A stretch of DNA of 64,000 bases from Telmatactis stephensoni (taxonomy: Eukaryota; Cnidaria; Anthozoa; Actiniaria; Isophelliidae), in contig JALIZF010001268.1 in the NCBI GenBank assembly GCA_029948255.1, forward strand, positions 1 to 64,000, written 5' to 3'. A program made the position numbers and the translations under genes. The notes beneath the pieces were generated by a model. It did no database searches. It was not told the DNA's origin and saw only the letters and a list, made by a program, of their open reading frames with translations. The first letter of the stretch is position 1. Each line of letters begins with the position of its first letter. Of this stretch, positions 1 through 13,999 are shown one piece after another.

Positions 1-300
1 TCTGCCTTTTGGGCTGCAAAAATCCAAAATCCCAGTCGGGTCCAATTTTGACATTTTTCGATGACCGCGCGCCTTTTGAAAAATCTCAGATTTGGGCAAT
101 TTTGAAAAAGGCCCAAAATTTTGCCTAACTTGCCTGGAAATCAGGTTCTGTGCACTAATTTAGTGTTCTAGAGATGTCTTCTGTCTTTTGGGCTGCAAAA
201 ATCCAAAATCCCAGTCGGGTCCAATTTTGACATTTTTCGATGACCGCGCGCCTTTCGAAAAATCTCAGATTTGGGCAATTTTGAAAAAGTTTTGACAGAA
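1..300. repeat. Tandem duplication, ~179 bp offset
   Basis: The first ~115 bases recur almost unchanged from about position 180: the block beginning with the TTTTGGGCTGCAAAAATCC motif and running through the GACCGCGCGCC motif is seen twice. The two copies differ by scattered substitutions and by what follows. No coding function is apparent. Confidence 0.8.
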
Positions 301-357
301 AAAGTTTGACAGAAAAAAAAGGAAATGAAATAAAACAAGAACAAAATATATTAAAAC

Positions 358-359
358 GA

Positions 360-435
<76 letters not shown>

Positions 436-436
436 A
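358..436. repeat. (GAAA)n microsatellite
   Basis: An uninterrupted GAAA tetranucleotide run of about 80 bases. It gives an apparent low-complexity ORF on the minus strand that is not a gene. Confidence 0.95.
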
Positions 437-602
437 CTGAAAATATTTGGTCATTTGGGGAATCGATCCCGGTCCATGAGATTCATGCGCCACACATTAC
501 TACACTTTCCCACCAAAACACTTCAATTTGCACAACAATAGACAGCCATTAATTGCATAACACAATACACTAGGTTACTTTGTCCTCCAAATCCCTTAGT
601 AG

Positions 603-668
603 ACCAGTTAGTCTAGTGGTAAGGTGCAGTCACTTATGGCCTAGGATCCGACCGTTTCCTCCCTCTTT
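603..668 (+). other. Degenerate tRNA-like (SINE head?) segment
   Basis: The stretch TTAGTCTAGTGGTAAGG resembles a Pol III A box (TRGCNNAGYNGG-like). A weak B-box-like GGATCCGACC follows about 35 bases later. No cloverleaf was established. It may be the head of a tRNA-derived SINE or chance similarity. Confidence 0.25.
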
Positions 669-940
669 GACTGCGAGGCTTTCTGTGTACTACCGATAGC
701 GCGGAAGGGGCCGAAATCTCCATCCTATACGTAACATGCGATGATTCAGCGCTTTGTCTGGATGCATGGTCGATTTTTTACGTATATCATAAAATTAGCA
801 TACTGATTTGCTTTTGGGCCTCGGCACAGCTCGGCGAATTGTTTTAATGTTTTTAAGCTTCTTTGAAATGTTTGTGCTTTAATTGATTCTCTATCTTTCT
901 TTCTTTCTTTTTGTTTTATTTATTTTTTGTTCAAAAATTA

Positions 941-973
941 GTTGTCTAGCGAGGAGCCTGGGCTCGAAACGTC
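941..973 (+). ncRNA. Degenerate hammerhead-like motif of a Penelope-like repeat
   Basis: A short stem (GAGCC/GGCTC with a 2-base loop) is followed at once by GAAACGTC, the arrangement of stem II plus the GAAA core and GUC in hammerhead ribozymes carried by Penelope-like elements. The other core strand reads CTAGCGA where CTGANGA is needed, so this copy should be inactive or may be coincidental. Confidence 0.25.
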
Positions 974-1960
974 TATTCATTCATTAATAATAATAATGAA
1001 AACTTTATTCATATGTTTTATCTCACAAAATACAATTGTAAATCTCAGTTAACAGGTAATTTACAACTGGCTACCAGAACTGACAATACTACTAAAAATA
1101 CATATGAGGAGTGATCACTTAAAAGGGGTCTTAAAGGTTGACTATAAGATAGGCTGTAGCGCATGGTGTGCAAGTCGACCCCGTTTTGGCATTCTCTTCG
1201 CTACAATCATAGCTGGTCCAAGGAAAAACACTGTACGCGTCCAAACATGCATCCCATAATGCATTTCTTCCGCAGGATCAGATACGGCGGAAGAAAAGGA
1301 TTATGGGCATTGATGGAAAATTTGCACAGCACCCGTTCCCTACTCTTAGTCTTAGAAATTTCTTATAAGTGCTGGGCCCCCCTCGCTAACAGGCCCCAGA
1401 CGGCACCGATTGCCTTCTTTACAGTTCAAAACTCGCCGAAATGGCCTTGTTGGCTTGGGGAATGCATCACAGAACGACCAGAGAAGCCTCAATACTCCGG
1501 AGATCACAGTTGAACCTTGTCGCCGTAATCACTGTGACTCTTTCTTCGTAAAGTCGCTTCCCACTCCTGAGTTCTTCCAGGAGATTGTCTCCGCCGTCTT
1601 TTCTTGCTTAATGATGCAAGTCAAGCGACTTCTGAGCTACAAAATGACTCGGAAAAGCACTTAGAAGCTGAATTCAGGCCACGATCAGTACGCTCACCGA
1701 ACGTAAACCCTAGAATTCGTCAAGCGTCACTGGATAAGTGAGCCTTCAATCTTCTAGAACAGCACCAAATTGACAGTTACCTTGACAACTATTGTTTCTC
1801 TTTCCTGTTTTTTTTTTTTTCTTTTTCTTCTCCCTTTTTCTCTTTCACAAACACATTTTTTCTGTTTTTCTCTCTTTTCTCTTTCTTATTTGTTGGTTAT
1901 TTCTTTTTTAAAGTTTGTTTTTGATTCCCAATTAATTGGCAAAAGAAATCCGAACAACTA
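974..1960. other. No gene recognised; pyrimidine-rich toward the end
   Basis: The start reads as the reverse complement of a 3' end with an AATAAA-like signal and a TTATTA-rich tail, suggesting the 3' end of a minus-strand retroelement. From about 1790 to 2050 the plus strand is strongly T/C rich and abuts the retrotransposon ORF. Short ORFs here show no family features. Confidence 0.4.
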
Positions 1961-2059
1961 TTGTCTTTCTTTTCTGTTTTGTTTTTCCTTCTTACTTTCT
2001 TTCTCGCCCAAACGCGCTCTTCAGTTTTTCTGTTCATTTTTCTTTCTTTTCTATTGTTT

Positions 2060-3514
2060 ATGGATGATCTAAAGTTGTTTGGCAGCAATGAAAAGGAGAC
2101 TGAAAGGCTTGTTGAAACAACTCAAATTTTTAGCAAAGATATCTGCATGGAGTTTGGTGTCTCGAAGTGCGCATTCTTAACACTTAAACGTGGGAAAGTG
2201 GTGTCATCTGAGGGATTAAAGTTGAGCGAAGGAATTGTCATTAAAGAATTAGATTCTGAGAAAGGATACAAGTACCTTGGGGTAGTTGAGGCGAGTGATA
2301 TAAGGCACCAGGAAATGAAAACAAGTATTAGGAAAGAGTATTTCAGGAGAGTCAGGAAAATTGTATCATCTAAGTTGAACGCAGGTAATACCATAGAAGG
2401 CATCAATTCTAGAGCAGTATCATTGGTGCGCTATACAGCAGGGATTGTCAACTGGACTAAGGAGGAGCTCCAGAACATGGACAGGAAAACGAGGAAGTTG
2501 ATGACAATGAATAGAATGCTGCATCCCCAAAGTGACGTGAATAGGCTTTACGTCCCAAGAAAAGATGGAGGTAGAGGACTTCTGAGTGTGCAAGATTGTG
2601 TTGAGCTTGAAATCATAAGCTTGTGTAGATATGTGTCAAGTTCGAAGGAGGATCTGTTATCTGTTGTTAACACCGAGAAAATACTGAAAGTTACAGGAGA
2701 AGGTGGGGTTGAGGAAAATAAAGAAAGTAGAAAGTTAATGCGACTGCGGGAGTGGAAGGAAAAAGCCCTCCATGGAAAATTCATGAGAGATACAGAGGAT
2801 GTGAGGGACGAAATGTCATTTGGATGGGTCAGAAAGGGTTATCTGAAGAAAGAAACAGAAGGTATGATTTTTGCAGCCCAAGACCAGGCTTTGAGAACCA
2901 ACTGGATAAAGAAACACATCGACAGAATGAATGTCCCTGAGGAGTGTAGGATGTGTGGTCACAGAGAAGAGTCAATTACTCATCTTGTTGCTGAGTGTCA
3001 GAAGCTGGCTCAGACAGAATACAAACGACGACATGATAATGTTGCAAGGATCATACATCTAGATATCTGTAAACAGTACAATCTGGTTGAAGATGTCAAG
3101 TGGTACAACCATAAGCCAGAAAGGGTGCTAGAAAATGAACACGTAAAGGTTCTCTGGGATGTAAACATACAGACTGATCATGTCATTGAGAGCCGGAGAC
3201 CTGACATAATCTTGCTAGACAAGGAGCTGAGAAAGTGTTTCATTGTGGACATTGCTTGTCCAGGCGATAGTAGGGTTGGCCAAAAAGAAATTGAGAAAAT
3301 TCAAAAGTATGATGAGTTACGTAGGGAACTAAAGAAGCTTTGGAAATTGAGAGAAGTAAGGGTGATACCAATTGTGGTTGGAGCCTTGGGAGTTGTTTCA
3401 AGGGATTTGAAGAAATGGCTGAAAGAATTGAACGTCTGTAGTGGCATAGAGTTGTTGCAGAAAGCATGTTTGCTTGGTACTGCAAGGTTGATAAGGAAGG
3501 TTTTTGAGACCTAA
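2060..3514 (+). CDS. Non-LTR retrotransposon ORF, 3' part: RT motif C to REL endonuclease
   Basis: Encodes the carboxyl part of a retrotransposon reverse transcriptase/endonuclease. The ORF opens with MDDLKLFG, the catalytic FMDD box of RT (the preceding codon is F). It continues through thumb-like sequence to a CCHC knuckle (CRMCGHREESITHLVAEC) and the RRPDIIL...FIVDIACPGD motif, i.e. PD with a downstream D as in the restriction-like endonucleases of R2/R4/Hero-type LINEs. No stop occurs in 484 codons, so this copy is relatively young. The RT fingers and palm upstream of motif C are missing: a typical 5' truncation. The frame stays open upstream to 1961 only through low-complexity pyrimidine sequence. 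The clade assignment (R2/R4/Hero-like) is inference from the endonuclease type. Confidence 0.85.
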   Translation: MDDLKLFGSNEKETERLVETTQIFSKDICMEFGVSKCAFLTLKRGKVVSSEGLKLSEGIVIKELDSEKGYKYLGVVEASDIRHQEMKTSIRKEYFRRVRKIVSSKLNAGNTIEGINSRAVSLVRYTAGIVNWTKEELQNMDRKTRKLMTMNRMLHPQSDVNRLYVPRKDGGRGLLSVQDCVELEIISLCRYVSSSKEDLLSVVNTEKILKVTGEGGVEENKESRKLMRLREWKEKALHGKFMRDTEDVRDEMSFGWVRKGYLKKETEGMIFAAQDQALRTNWIKKHIDRMNVPEECRMCGHREESITHLVAECQKLAQTEYKRRHDNVARIIHLDICKQYNLVEDVKWYNHKPERVLENEHVKVLWDVNIQTDHVIESRRPDIILLDKELRKCFIVDIACPGDSRVGQKEIEKIQKYDELRRELKKLWKLREVRVIPIVVGALGVVSRDLKKWLKELNVCSGIELLQKACLLGTARLIRKVFET

Positions 3515-7025
<3,511 letters not shown>

Positions 7026-7027
7026 TA

Positions 7028-7161
7028 ATTTCATAGAAAAGATTTGGAATGAATGCAAGGTAGCTTCATGTTGATGACCGCCCACCAATTGAAAGGTAGC
7101 AGGTAGTCGGAGTGACGCCATGACTTGTTCTAACCATGCCAAATCTTTTCTATGAAACATA
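7028..7161. repeat. Hairpin at the 3' end of the LINE copy
   Basis: ATTTCATAGAAAAGATTTGG shortly after the retrotransposon stop is repeated inverted at about 7140-7160. The roughly 20 bp arms enclose about 90 bases. It could be a 3'UTR structure of the retrotransposon or a small independent inverted-repeat element. No clear target duplication was found. Confidence 0.6.
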
Positions 7162-7214
7162 TTTCTAAATACCTTAGGTTTATCGTTTAAACTCAGTCAA
7201 GTTGTATCAACTTT

Positions 7215-7706
7215 TAGTCCAGTCCCAGACTCTCTTTCTTGCCGCTCCAGGACTCGCAGAGAAAGAGAGTCCAGTATAACTTGCATGCGCATGTACAAAA
7301 TGAGCCAATCAGATTAAAGTTTTATTTTGAGAGCTTGCAATATGCAAATGTCAGTGTTTTGTTTTGCTGTCAAAAAATATGATATACGTCTTTCCCAACT
7401 GTCCATCCGTAAATGGCCTGTAACTGCTCAAACTTTGGTAAAAGATTATAGTTGGTTTTTCCAAGTGCATAGCTCACTGAATCAACAAATTGCTTTCCGA
7501 AATGAGAATCATATCGTATATACAAAACACTTTCTTCTTCAGCCATCTTGAATCATTAGACGACTTTAGGAATTGTAGCCACGCAATCACCATATGAATG
7601 TGGTGATCGCGTGGTCACTAAGCTGACATGCGCATGCAAGTTATACTGGACTCTCCTTTCTCCGCGAGTCCTGGAGCGGCAAGAAAGAGAGTCTGGGACT
7701 GGACTA
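7215..7706. mobile_element. Mutator-like MITE, 492 bp, long TIRs, 10 bp TSD
   Basis: Starts TAGTCCAGTCCCAGACTCTC and ends with the inverted complement. Arms of about 95 bp extend to the CATGCGCATG palindrome region. The host sequence TATCAACTTT is present on both sides (7205-7214 and 7707-7716), a 10 bp direct duplication. Long TIRs with a 9-11 bp duplication are typical of Mutator-like elements. There is no transposase; the internal 74-codon ORF has no recognisable features. Confidence 0.85.
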
Positions 7707-7716
7707 TATCAACTTT

Positions 7717-8372
7717 GTGAAATGAAATTAACGTTATAATAAATCTGAATAACAATGACAACTTAGCTAGAAAACAAAAGACTCCAACTTGATCGTGAAA
7801 TCGCGTCAGCGATCATTCCAAGCATATTTTGATGACGTCACAAATCATCGTTCACCCTACACACATACATACATGCCAAATAATCGAGTTTAGAGCTCTA
7901 TTAACATCCCGCGCATGACACACAGGAATCCCACCACAAGATTTGTGTCAATAAAGAGGAAACTTGATATGAGACTGTACATTTATTGTTTATGGGGCTG
8001 GATAATTTAAATCTCTTTACAATGAACAATAAGCCAGCTAATTTATGCTTCAAAGTCATCAGTGATGAAATGTGCAATGAACATCAGGATACAAGCTGAC
8101 AGTCATTTGACTTGTATTCATCATGGAAGCACAAATCATCGTCTTTACAAGCATATTGGTATAGCCTGCACCCCAGTCACCCAAGAGATCCTATCTTTTA
8201 ATGTCATCAAGCATACTATTTGCTCTCTCAATATAAAAGAATTAAATATGGCTTGATCCATGCCATTTTGCTACCATTTGAGAGTGATATGATCATCCCC
8301 TGAATGTTTATTTTGCTTTGCCAGAATTCAGTTTCACTACAAGAAAAACTCTGGCACAGTATCCACAATTGG
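7717..8372. other. No gene recognised
   Basis: Unique-looking AT-rich sequence between two mobile elements. No ORF with family features, splice-site arrangement or repeat structure was recognised. Confidence 0.5.
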
Positions 8373-8419
8373 TTAAGGTGACTCGAAGTAGTTGCTTTCA
8401 GACCGCACCGCATATTTTC

Positions 8420-9680
8420 CAGGGTTCGTACAGATTCCTGAGTTAAAATTTCCAAAACTTTTCCACAACCATCAACCTAAATTTCCAAAACATATAAAAT
8501 CCAAAAAAGGAAACCATAGATGAAAATAATTCATGATCGTGTGTTCTAAATAACATTAGAATATCACTTTATTAACTGTTTTATTATGACAATTTCTTTT
8601 AAACATCTTTTTTAGATAATAAAATCAGTACTGATTATTTCATGTACTTTAACATATTTTACAAAATGTCACACTAGCAAAGGCTTTCTTTCATCCGCTT
8701 TATCTCAGCATTTAAAACATCTAGCTCTGATCTCTTGTTCTTGGCTGTTCTTCTGAAGCTGTTAGACTTTGTCAATTCAAGCATATTGCCTTTCTTTTCA
8801 GCGTTGTCAGCCAACTTGTCTTCCGAATCCAACAGGGATTCAATATCTTGCTCCAAACAGATGCGCTTACTTTTTTTCAAGTTCATGAATTTTATCTAAG
8901 CAAAGTTTTCTCTTACGTGCTCCTTCATTTTCCACCTGTTCTCTTTTCTGTTCCTCTAGGTACTGATTGTACTTCAAAATGAAGATTAACATCTCATTTG
9001 GGAGATCAAGCAAGTCAGCTTTAGGAATGCCAATACTGTAAATATAATATAGCAATATGAAATATAATGAAAATAACTCACCTATCAAGCCTTTTGGCTG
9101 CCCGAAAACTAAGTTATCATAAAGCTTATGGATCGAAGAATCAGAAAAATCATTGCAAAAAATATCACCAAAAATCATGGATGACTATGGGCCTGCAAAC
9201 AAACAATTTTAACTGTTCAGTAAAAGCGCAAAAATATATTTAAAAAAATCACAAAATAAAAGATAGCTTGAAATCATCTCATTAATGCCATGATTTGAAA
9301 TGTAAAATATTCAAAACAGGATTAACTTTCTTACCTGATTTCACATGCCATTCTGTCCATGTTGGTCGATCTTGAAGGAAACCGCTGTACACTCAATCAG
9401 CAGGCATAAGTGCTCTCAAAGGTAATTCTGCTGACCAAAAGTGCCAGCAGGCATTGATTTGCAGCAGGCAAAAAAAAAAAAAAAAAAAACATCGGGCGTT
9501 TTTAATTAATACAACGAAAACAGTTCTTTGCAAGGTAGGAGCTGGACAACCGACAAAAAATCCAAAACTTTTCCATAGCCCACTGGTCAAAAAATAATTT
9601 TTCCAAAACTTTCCAGGTCCTGGAAAAAAGCAAAACTTTCCAAAACTTTCCAAAACTTTCCAAAACCCGTACGAACCCTG
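8420..9680. mobile_element. hAT-type non-autonomous element, 1.26 kb, 6 bp TSD
   Basis: The ends are CAGGGTTCGTAC and GTACGAACCCTG, perfect inverted complements beginning CAG as in hAT elements. ATTTTC is duplicated on both sides (8414-8419 and 9681-9686). The uninterrupted opposite arm of the host palindrome has a single ATTTTC at this point, so the insertion boundaries are confirmed internally. Many TTTCCAAAAC subterminal repeats lie near both ends, as expected for hAT transposase binding regions. The interior carries a broken minus-strand ORF, not a hAT transposase. Confidence 0.9.
8674..9178 (-). pseudogene. Frameshifted ORF inside the hAT element (F-box-like plus coiled coil)
   Basis: Two overlapping minus-strand ORFs read as one protein broken at an A7 run near 8880. 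The upstream part contains LLDLPNEMLIFIL, which resembles an F-box core (LxxLPxExLxxIL), followed by charged, Lys/Glu-rich, coiled-coil-like sequence ending HELEKK. The downstream part continues with a charged helix to KRMKESLC. A possible donor (GTGAGT) lies after GLIG near 9082 and an acceptor (TTTACAG) at about 9038, but the phases do not join cleanly. No hAT transposase or zinc-finger BED motif is seen. It could be a captured host gene fragment or a degenerate accessory ORF. Confidence 0.4.
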
Positions 9681-10080
9681 ATTTTCATTTGGCGCAATGG
9701 ACAACTTAATGCGCACCAATGGACTTGGTTTCTACACCAAATATCAGGATAAGATTGAAGTTTTAAATGACGTTATAATTAAATCGATGAACGTTTTTAA
9801 AATAGCGAAAATCGAACATCGTCAAAAATAGTTTTCCTCTAATATCTCGCAAAATTGATGAGCTTCAGACAAGCGGTAAACTGCATAGAAAAATTCAGAC
9901 AAATGCACAACATTTCAAAGTGATTTTAAGAGATTTAATCTGTTTGATTTTCTTTAAATCACCAAAGTTTCCACAGATGCTGTATTTCTATTCTTGGATA
10001 TAACGACAGCGTAAAAAATACTCGAAGTACGCAAAACTCCACGAGAACACTTTGGAAATATTGCTAAAATATACACTTAC

Positions 10081-10302
10081 TGTTTCGCTCAATTCCACTG
10101 ACGCCACAACTTCAAACAATCCCTTTGTATTTATTGGGTCGTTAGGATAGTGCTTGACGTATTATACACTATTTGGGACTATTTAGGACTATTTAGGTTC
10201 GAATATTAATGGCGAGCTCCATTCTGTAGTGGCAATTAAGCGAAAGTTGTATCAATTAGAGATAATTACATTATTGCGTCACTAAATACATTTCCCAACG
10301 AA
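10081..10302. mobile_element. 222 bp insertion in the left arm of the second palindrome
   Basis: ACACTTAC lies on both sides (10073-10080 and 10303-10310), while the opposite arm of the palindrome has one copy at the equivalent point. The insert starts TGTTTCG; CGAAACA overlaps its right end, so the target duplication is 5-8 bp depending on where the terminus is placed. There is no coding capacity. The family is unknown. Confidence 0.7.
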
Positions 10303-11589
10303 ACACTTACCTTACGTGAAAAAGCCGACTTTCAACTCTTCATCGATGTCAAGATATATTTTTCCTTTCCAGGTCTCTTGTGAGACAATTTTCTCCGCAA
10401 CTTTGTACATCAGAAGTTGTTTTTGAAAATCTCAAAAACGCAGGATTATTTTTGCTTGGCTTTTAAGTAGGGCATTACTTGTTCTATACACAGCAATATT
10501 GCAAAAGCTCATTCAAATACAAGCACTAAAACGACCCGAAACTTAAACCTGATGTTGACCCAAACGCCAGCTCAAAACTTGCATTGAGACAACCATTCGA
10601 CTCGCTAATTAGCATATTGCACTCGCAAATTGTTCATAGCACGTGCACGTGCATAGCATAGAGTTCCACGCTACATGCATCAGGAACCGGAAATAAAGAA
10701 TTCGCTTTAGAATAACTTTCACTTCTAATATTTGTATGTTTTTAGGTTGGAGAGACATGATTTTTTTTTTAAAGTGCAAGCATAATATTTGGGAAATAAT
10801 ATCAACTAATTAGCAGTAAACATCACCAAATAAACAAAAGAAAAGAATTTAATCTTATTTCCGGTTCCTGATGCATGTAGCGTGGAACTCTATGCAAATT
10901 TATGCTGTTTTTATTTTCAAAAACAACTTCTGATGTACAAAGTTGCAGAGAAAATGTCTCACAAGAGACTTCGAAAGAAAAAAATATATCTTGACATCGA
11001 TGAAGAGTTGAAAGTCGGCTTTTTCACGTAAGGTAAGTGTATATTTTAGCAATATTTCCAAAGTGTTCTCGTGGAGTTTTGCGTACTTCGAGTATTTTTT
11101 ACGCTGTCGTTATATCCAAGAATAGAAATACAGCATCTGTGGAAACTTTGGTGATTTAAAGAAAATCAAACAGATTAAATCTCTTAAAATCACTTTGAAA
11201 TGTTGTGCATTTGTCTGAATTTTTCTATGCAGTTTACCGCTTAATTGTCTGAAGCTCATCAATTTTGCGAGATATTAGAGGAAAACCATTTTTGACGATG
11301 TTCGATTTTCGCTATTTTAAAAACGTTCATCGATTTAATTATAACGTCATTTAAAACTTCAATCTTATCCTGATATTTGGTGTAGAAACCAAGTCCATTG
11401 GTGCGCATTAAGTTGTCCATTGCGCCAAATGAAAATGTGCGGTGCGATCTGAAAATAACTACTTCGAGTCACCTTAAATGACAGTCATGCCCAGTTGATC
11501 ACTCTGAGGATTTTAACCTTGTTTATAGTTAAACCACTTGTTGGTGTGTGTTAGATTCAGATCTCCGCCTGTCACATTTTTACTTGCAG

Positions 11590-12025
11590 ATATAGTATAA
11601 CATAGCTACAATTTTACATGTGCTCTGATTGGCCAGAAAGCTATGAACTATTTGCCCATGGGCTGCACTGCGTGCACACTATCTTTGTCATCATCTTTTT
11701 CAAATCATTCATTTTTAAGATGGCGACACATATAATGCATGCTCTGATTGGCTGAAAAATATATGAACTATTTCCCCATGGGCTGCACGGCTCCATTTTT
11801 AATGTTCTAGGCTCTGTTATAAAATAATCAATTAGACAACAGAAAGCTGCTTGCCCATTGTGTTATAGACGCACTTGAGAAAATATAAAGAACTCTTAAC
11901 AAACTACAGTCGCACTTAGCTACGCCTTGTGCCACTCTTACATTAATTTGTTAATCATACTTTATATTTTCTCTCGTGCGTCTATAACACCATGGGCGCA
12001 CGGCTTTCTGTTGTCTAATTGATAA
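11590..12025. mobile_element. MITE family A, copy 1
   Basis: A complex palindrome-rich repeat. Two related GCTCTGATTGGCYRGAAA blocks, two CCCATGGGCTGCA blocks, and a hairpin with arms GTTATAGACGCAC / GTGCGTCTATAAC around TATAAAG...CTTTATA. The same sequence recurs inverted at about 20.83-21.23 kb. No transposase is present. Confidence 0.75.
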
Positions 12026-12112
12026 ATAATTGCAAATAATTTGAAATAAGAATGAGTAGTAGTAGGAGATAGATGAAAAATAGTAGGTAAAGAATAATTA
12101 TCAAAGATAATT

Positions 12113-13188
12113 TTATGTCAATTTCAGCAACTCCTCCACAGGTTCCAGTGAATTAGGATAGTCTTTCTTGTAATCCATTAATTCCTTCCTTAAAGCTTTT
12201 GATGTAATATATCGGCCAACAAAGCCACTACACTTGGCAGCAACAAATGAATCCATTAAGTCATCATTGGTCATGTGTTGAAAATGTTGCATTATGGCTG
12301 GAGACTGTTGAAGATAATACTTTTGGTGATACCTACAATATAAGGAAATAAATTTCATTTGACAAGGAGAAAATAAGAACTGACAAGTACACATGTACCT
12401 GTAGTTACAGGACCGTAACCAGGGGTTTTTCTGTGTGGGTACACATGAAATGGAAATGGAACTATGTTTAAGTTTGCTTTGTCTAATTACCTTACCTTTC
12501 CCCAACATTTTTCTGCTCAGTGCATGAGGAAGCTCTCCCAAACATTTTGCTGCTCAGTGGGAGTCATTCCCCAACTTTTTTTTTTGCTGCTTAGTAGGGG
12601 ATCCCCAACATTTTTTTGCTGCTCAGTGAAGGTTGGGGATTCTGCTCAGTAAGAGCTAGCAAAATCTTGCAAAATTATACATAAATTGACCTTTGCCTTC
12701 TGTGTGTGTGTGTGTGGGGGGGGGGCATGTGCACCCCCCTTAGTTACACCCCAGCTAAAGGAAGATGAATAGAGAAAAGGGGCGGCTCTACATCTGATAT
12801 CGATAGGAAAGATCTGATTAATTATATGAAAGTATTATCCTCCTCCTCCTTTCTTCCATTCTCCTTCTTCCTTCTTTCCACCCTGCCTTCCTCAATTCCT
12901 TCCATCTTTCTTTTAACTCTATAACATTTCCCTTACCCTTCAGCATCATAGAATGCTTCAGCAGTTTCAACTTTTGTCAGGATTTTTCTTTTAACATCTT
13001 TTTGCCTTTCTTCTAAGAAGTGTTTTGCTATTTCCCTTTGCTTATCATTATGTACAAACACAGCCGACCTATACTGTGTGGATTTTAATGCTGTAGCATC
13101 ATGTATTGACCAAAAGATTTGTAGGATATTCTTGAATGATGTCTTGGATGGATCAAATTGAATTTGGACTGATTCTGTGTGATCACCT
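12113..13188 (-). CDS. MSRA: Peptide methionine sulfoxide reductase A, C-terminal half (partial)
   Basis: MsrA reduces methionine-S-sulfoxide in proteins. Two exons are supported: 13188-12937 and 12332-12113. They join in frame, with GAAGG at the donor meeting an acceptor followed by GTATCACC to give AEGYHQKYYL, the family's AE-YHQ-Y-L motif. The first exon starts GDHTESVQIQFDP and includes FWSIHDAT and QYRSAVFVHN, all characteristic of MsrA. The second ends in the VAAK...GFVGRY tail typical of large eukaryotic homologues and a TAA stop. About 157 residues are covered. The N-terminal exon carrying the catalytic GCFW cysteine was not found between 13.2 and 22.5 kb, so it is either far upstream or lost, and the gene could be a pseudogene. 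The intron holds a degenerate repeat of CCCCAACATTTTTTTGCTGC type (about 12500-12650). Confidence 0.8.
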
Positions 13189-13850
13189 CTACAAATGAAA
13201 CAAATATTCATTTATTACAATGAATTATGTTCACCTTTAAAATTTTGTTTGATTTCACACACAAAACAATGGACCCTGTGATCATGAAAGGAATAAGGAA
13301 ATCAAAATAAAGTTTCATCGAGGGTGAAATGACTAGGAAATACATGTTATTAATAATATCCAATTTATGTAAGTGGGGGAAAGAAAACATAAAATACAAC
13401 GAAGCAGTATTATAGTCACCTACAGGGCATGATACGTAGGTGACTTTGTGGTTCCCCCAGTATACCCAACACGAGTTTTCAAAACACCATGTTCGGCACC
13501 AAATCGGGCTTCAACTCCCCAGAATCAGTTGGCAGCGAATGTTGCCACCTCGGTATTTGAAGTAACTCCAAATTGAAAGCCTGCTTTGTCCAATGTATCA
13601 CTATATTGCCCTTGACAACCAATAATAAGCACGAAATATGGCAAAATAACAGTTTGAACACAAAACATGTTCAAAACTCCATTAAAACAAACTTCTGCCA
13701 GGCGTTACTGACGTGTCGGCTTGTCATTAGAAAGTCTGGGAGGCTACACAGGAAGCCCAAGTTTATAAAAAAAATTCTGAAAATAGAAAATAGCTTGTCG
13801 TCTCAGTGATTTCATTTCATTCAGTTGAAGCTCCACTTTCTGGGGTTTTA

Positions 13851-13999
13851 CAGGGGCGGATCTAAGGCTCAGACTGAGGGGATTCACTTCACATGCATTT
13901 ATCTTGTTCTTGATATATTTCTTTCGACGTAAAATGTTATATTTTTAGGATGAGAAAGGGGGGTTCCCGGCATCCAAGGGCACCCATGGATCTGCCCTG
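13851..13999. mobile_element. Short hAT-like MITE
   Basis: The ends CAGGGGCGGATCTA and TGGATCTGCCCTG are near-inverted complements of the common hAT type. The element is about 149 bp and has no coding potential. A clean target duplication was not seen. Confidence 0.5.

Larger units (their letters stand above)
8377..11473. mobile_element. Second palindromic TTAA element, with nested insertions
   Basis: TTAA flanks are at 8373-8376 and 11474-11477. The termini GGTGACTCGAAGTAG and their inverted complement share GGTGRCTCGA with the 4.5-6.3 kb palindrome, so the two belong to one superfamily although their arms differ. The arms match from the ends to about 10443 (left) and 10910 (right). The left arm carries two insertions absent from the right arm: a hAT-type element at 8420-9680 and a 222 bp insert at about 10081-10302. 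The core has a further inverted repeat, TTCCACGCTACATGCATCAG near 10667 and its complement near 10870. Confidence 0.85.

Noticed and set aside
155..493. 112-residue minus-strand ORF with LSFF repeats
   Set aside because: Product of the GAAA microsatellite read on the other strand.
12464..12652. ORF with repeated FFCCSV segments
   Set aside because: A degenerate short tandem repeat within the MsrA intron, antisense to it.
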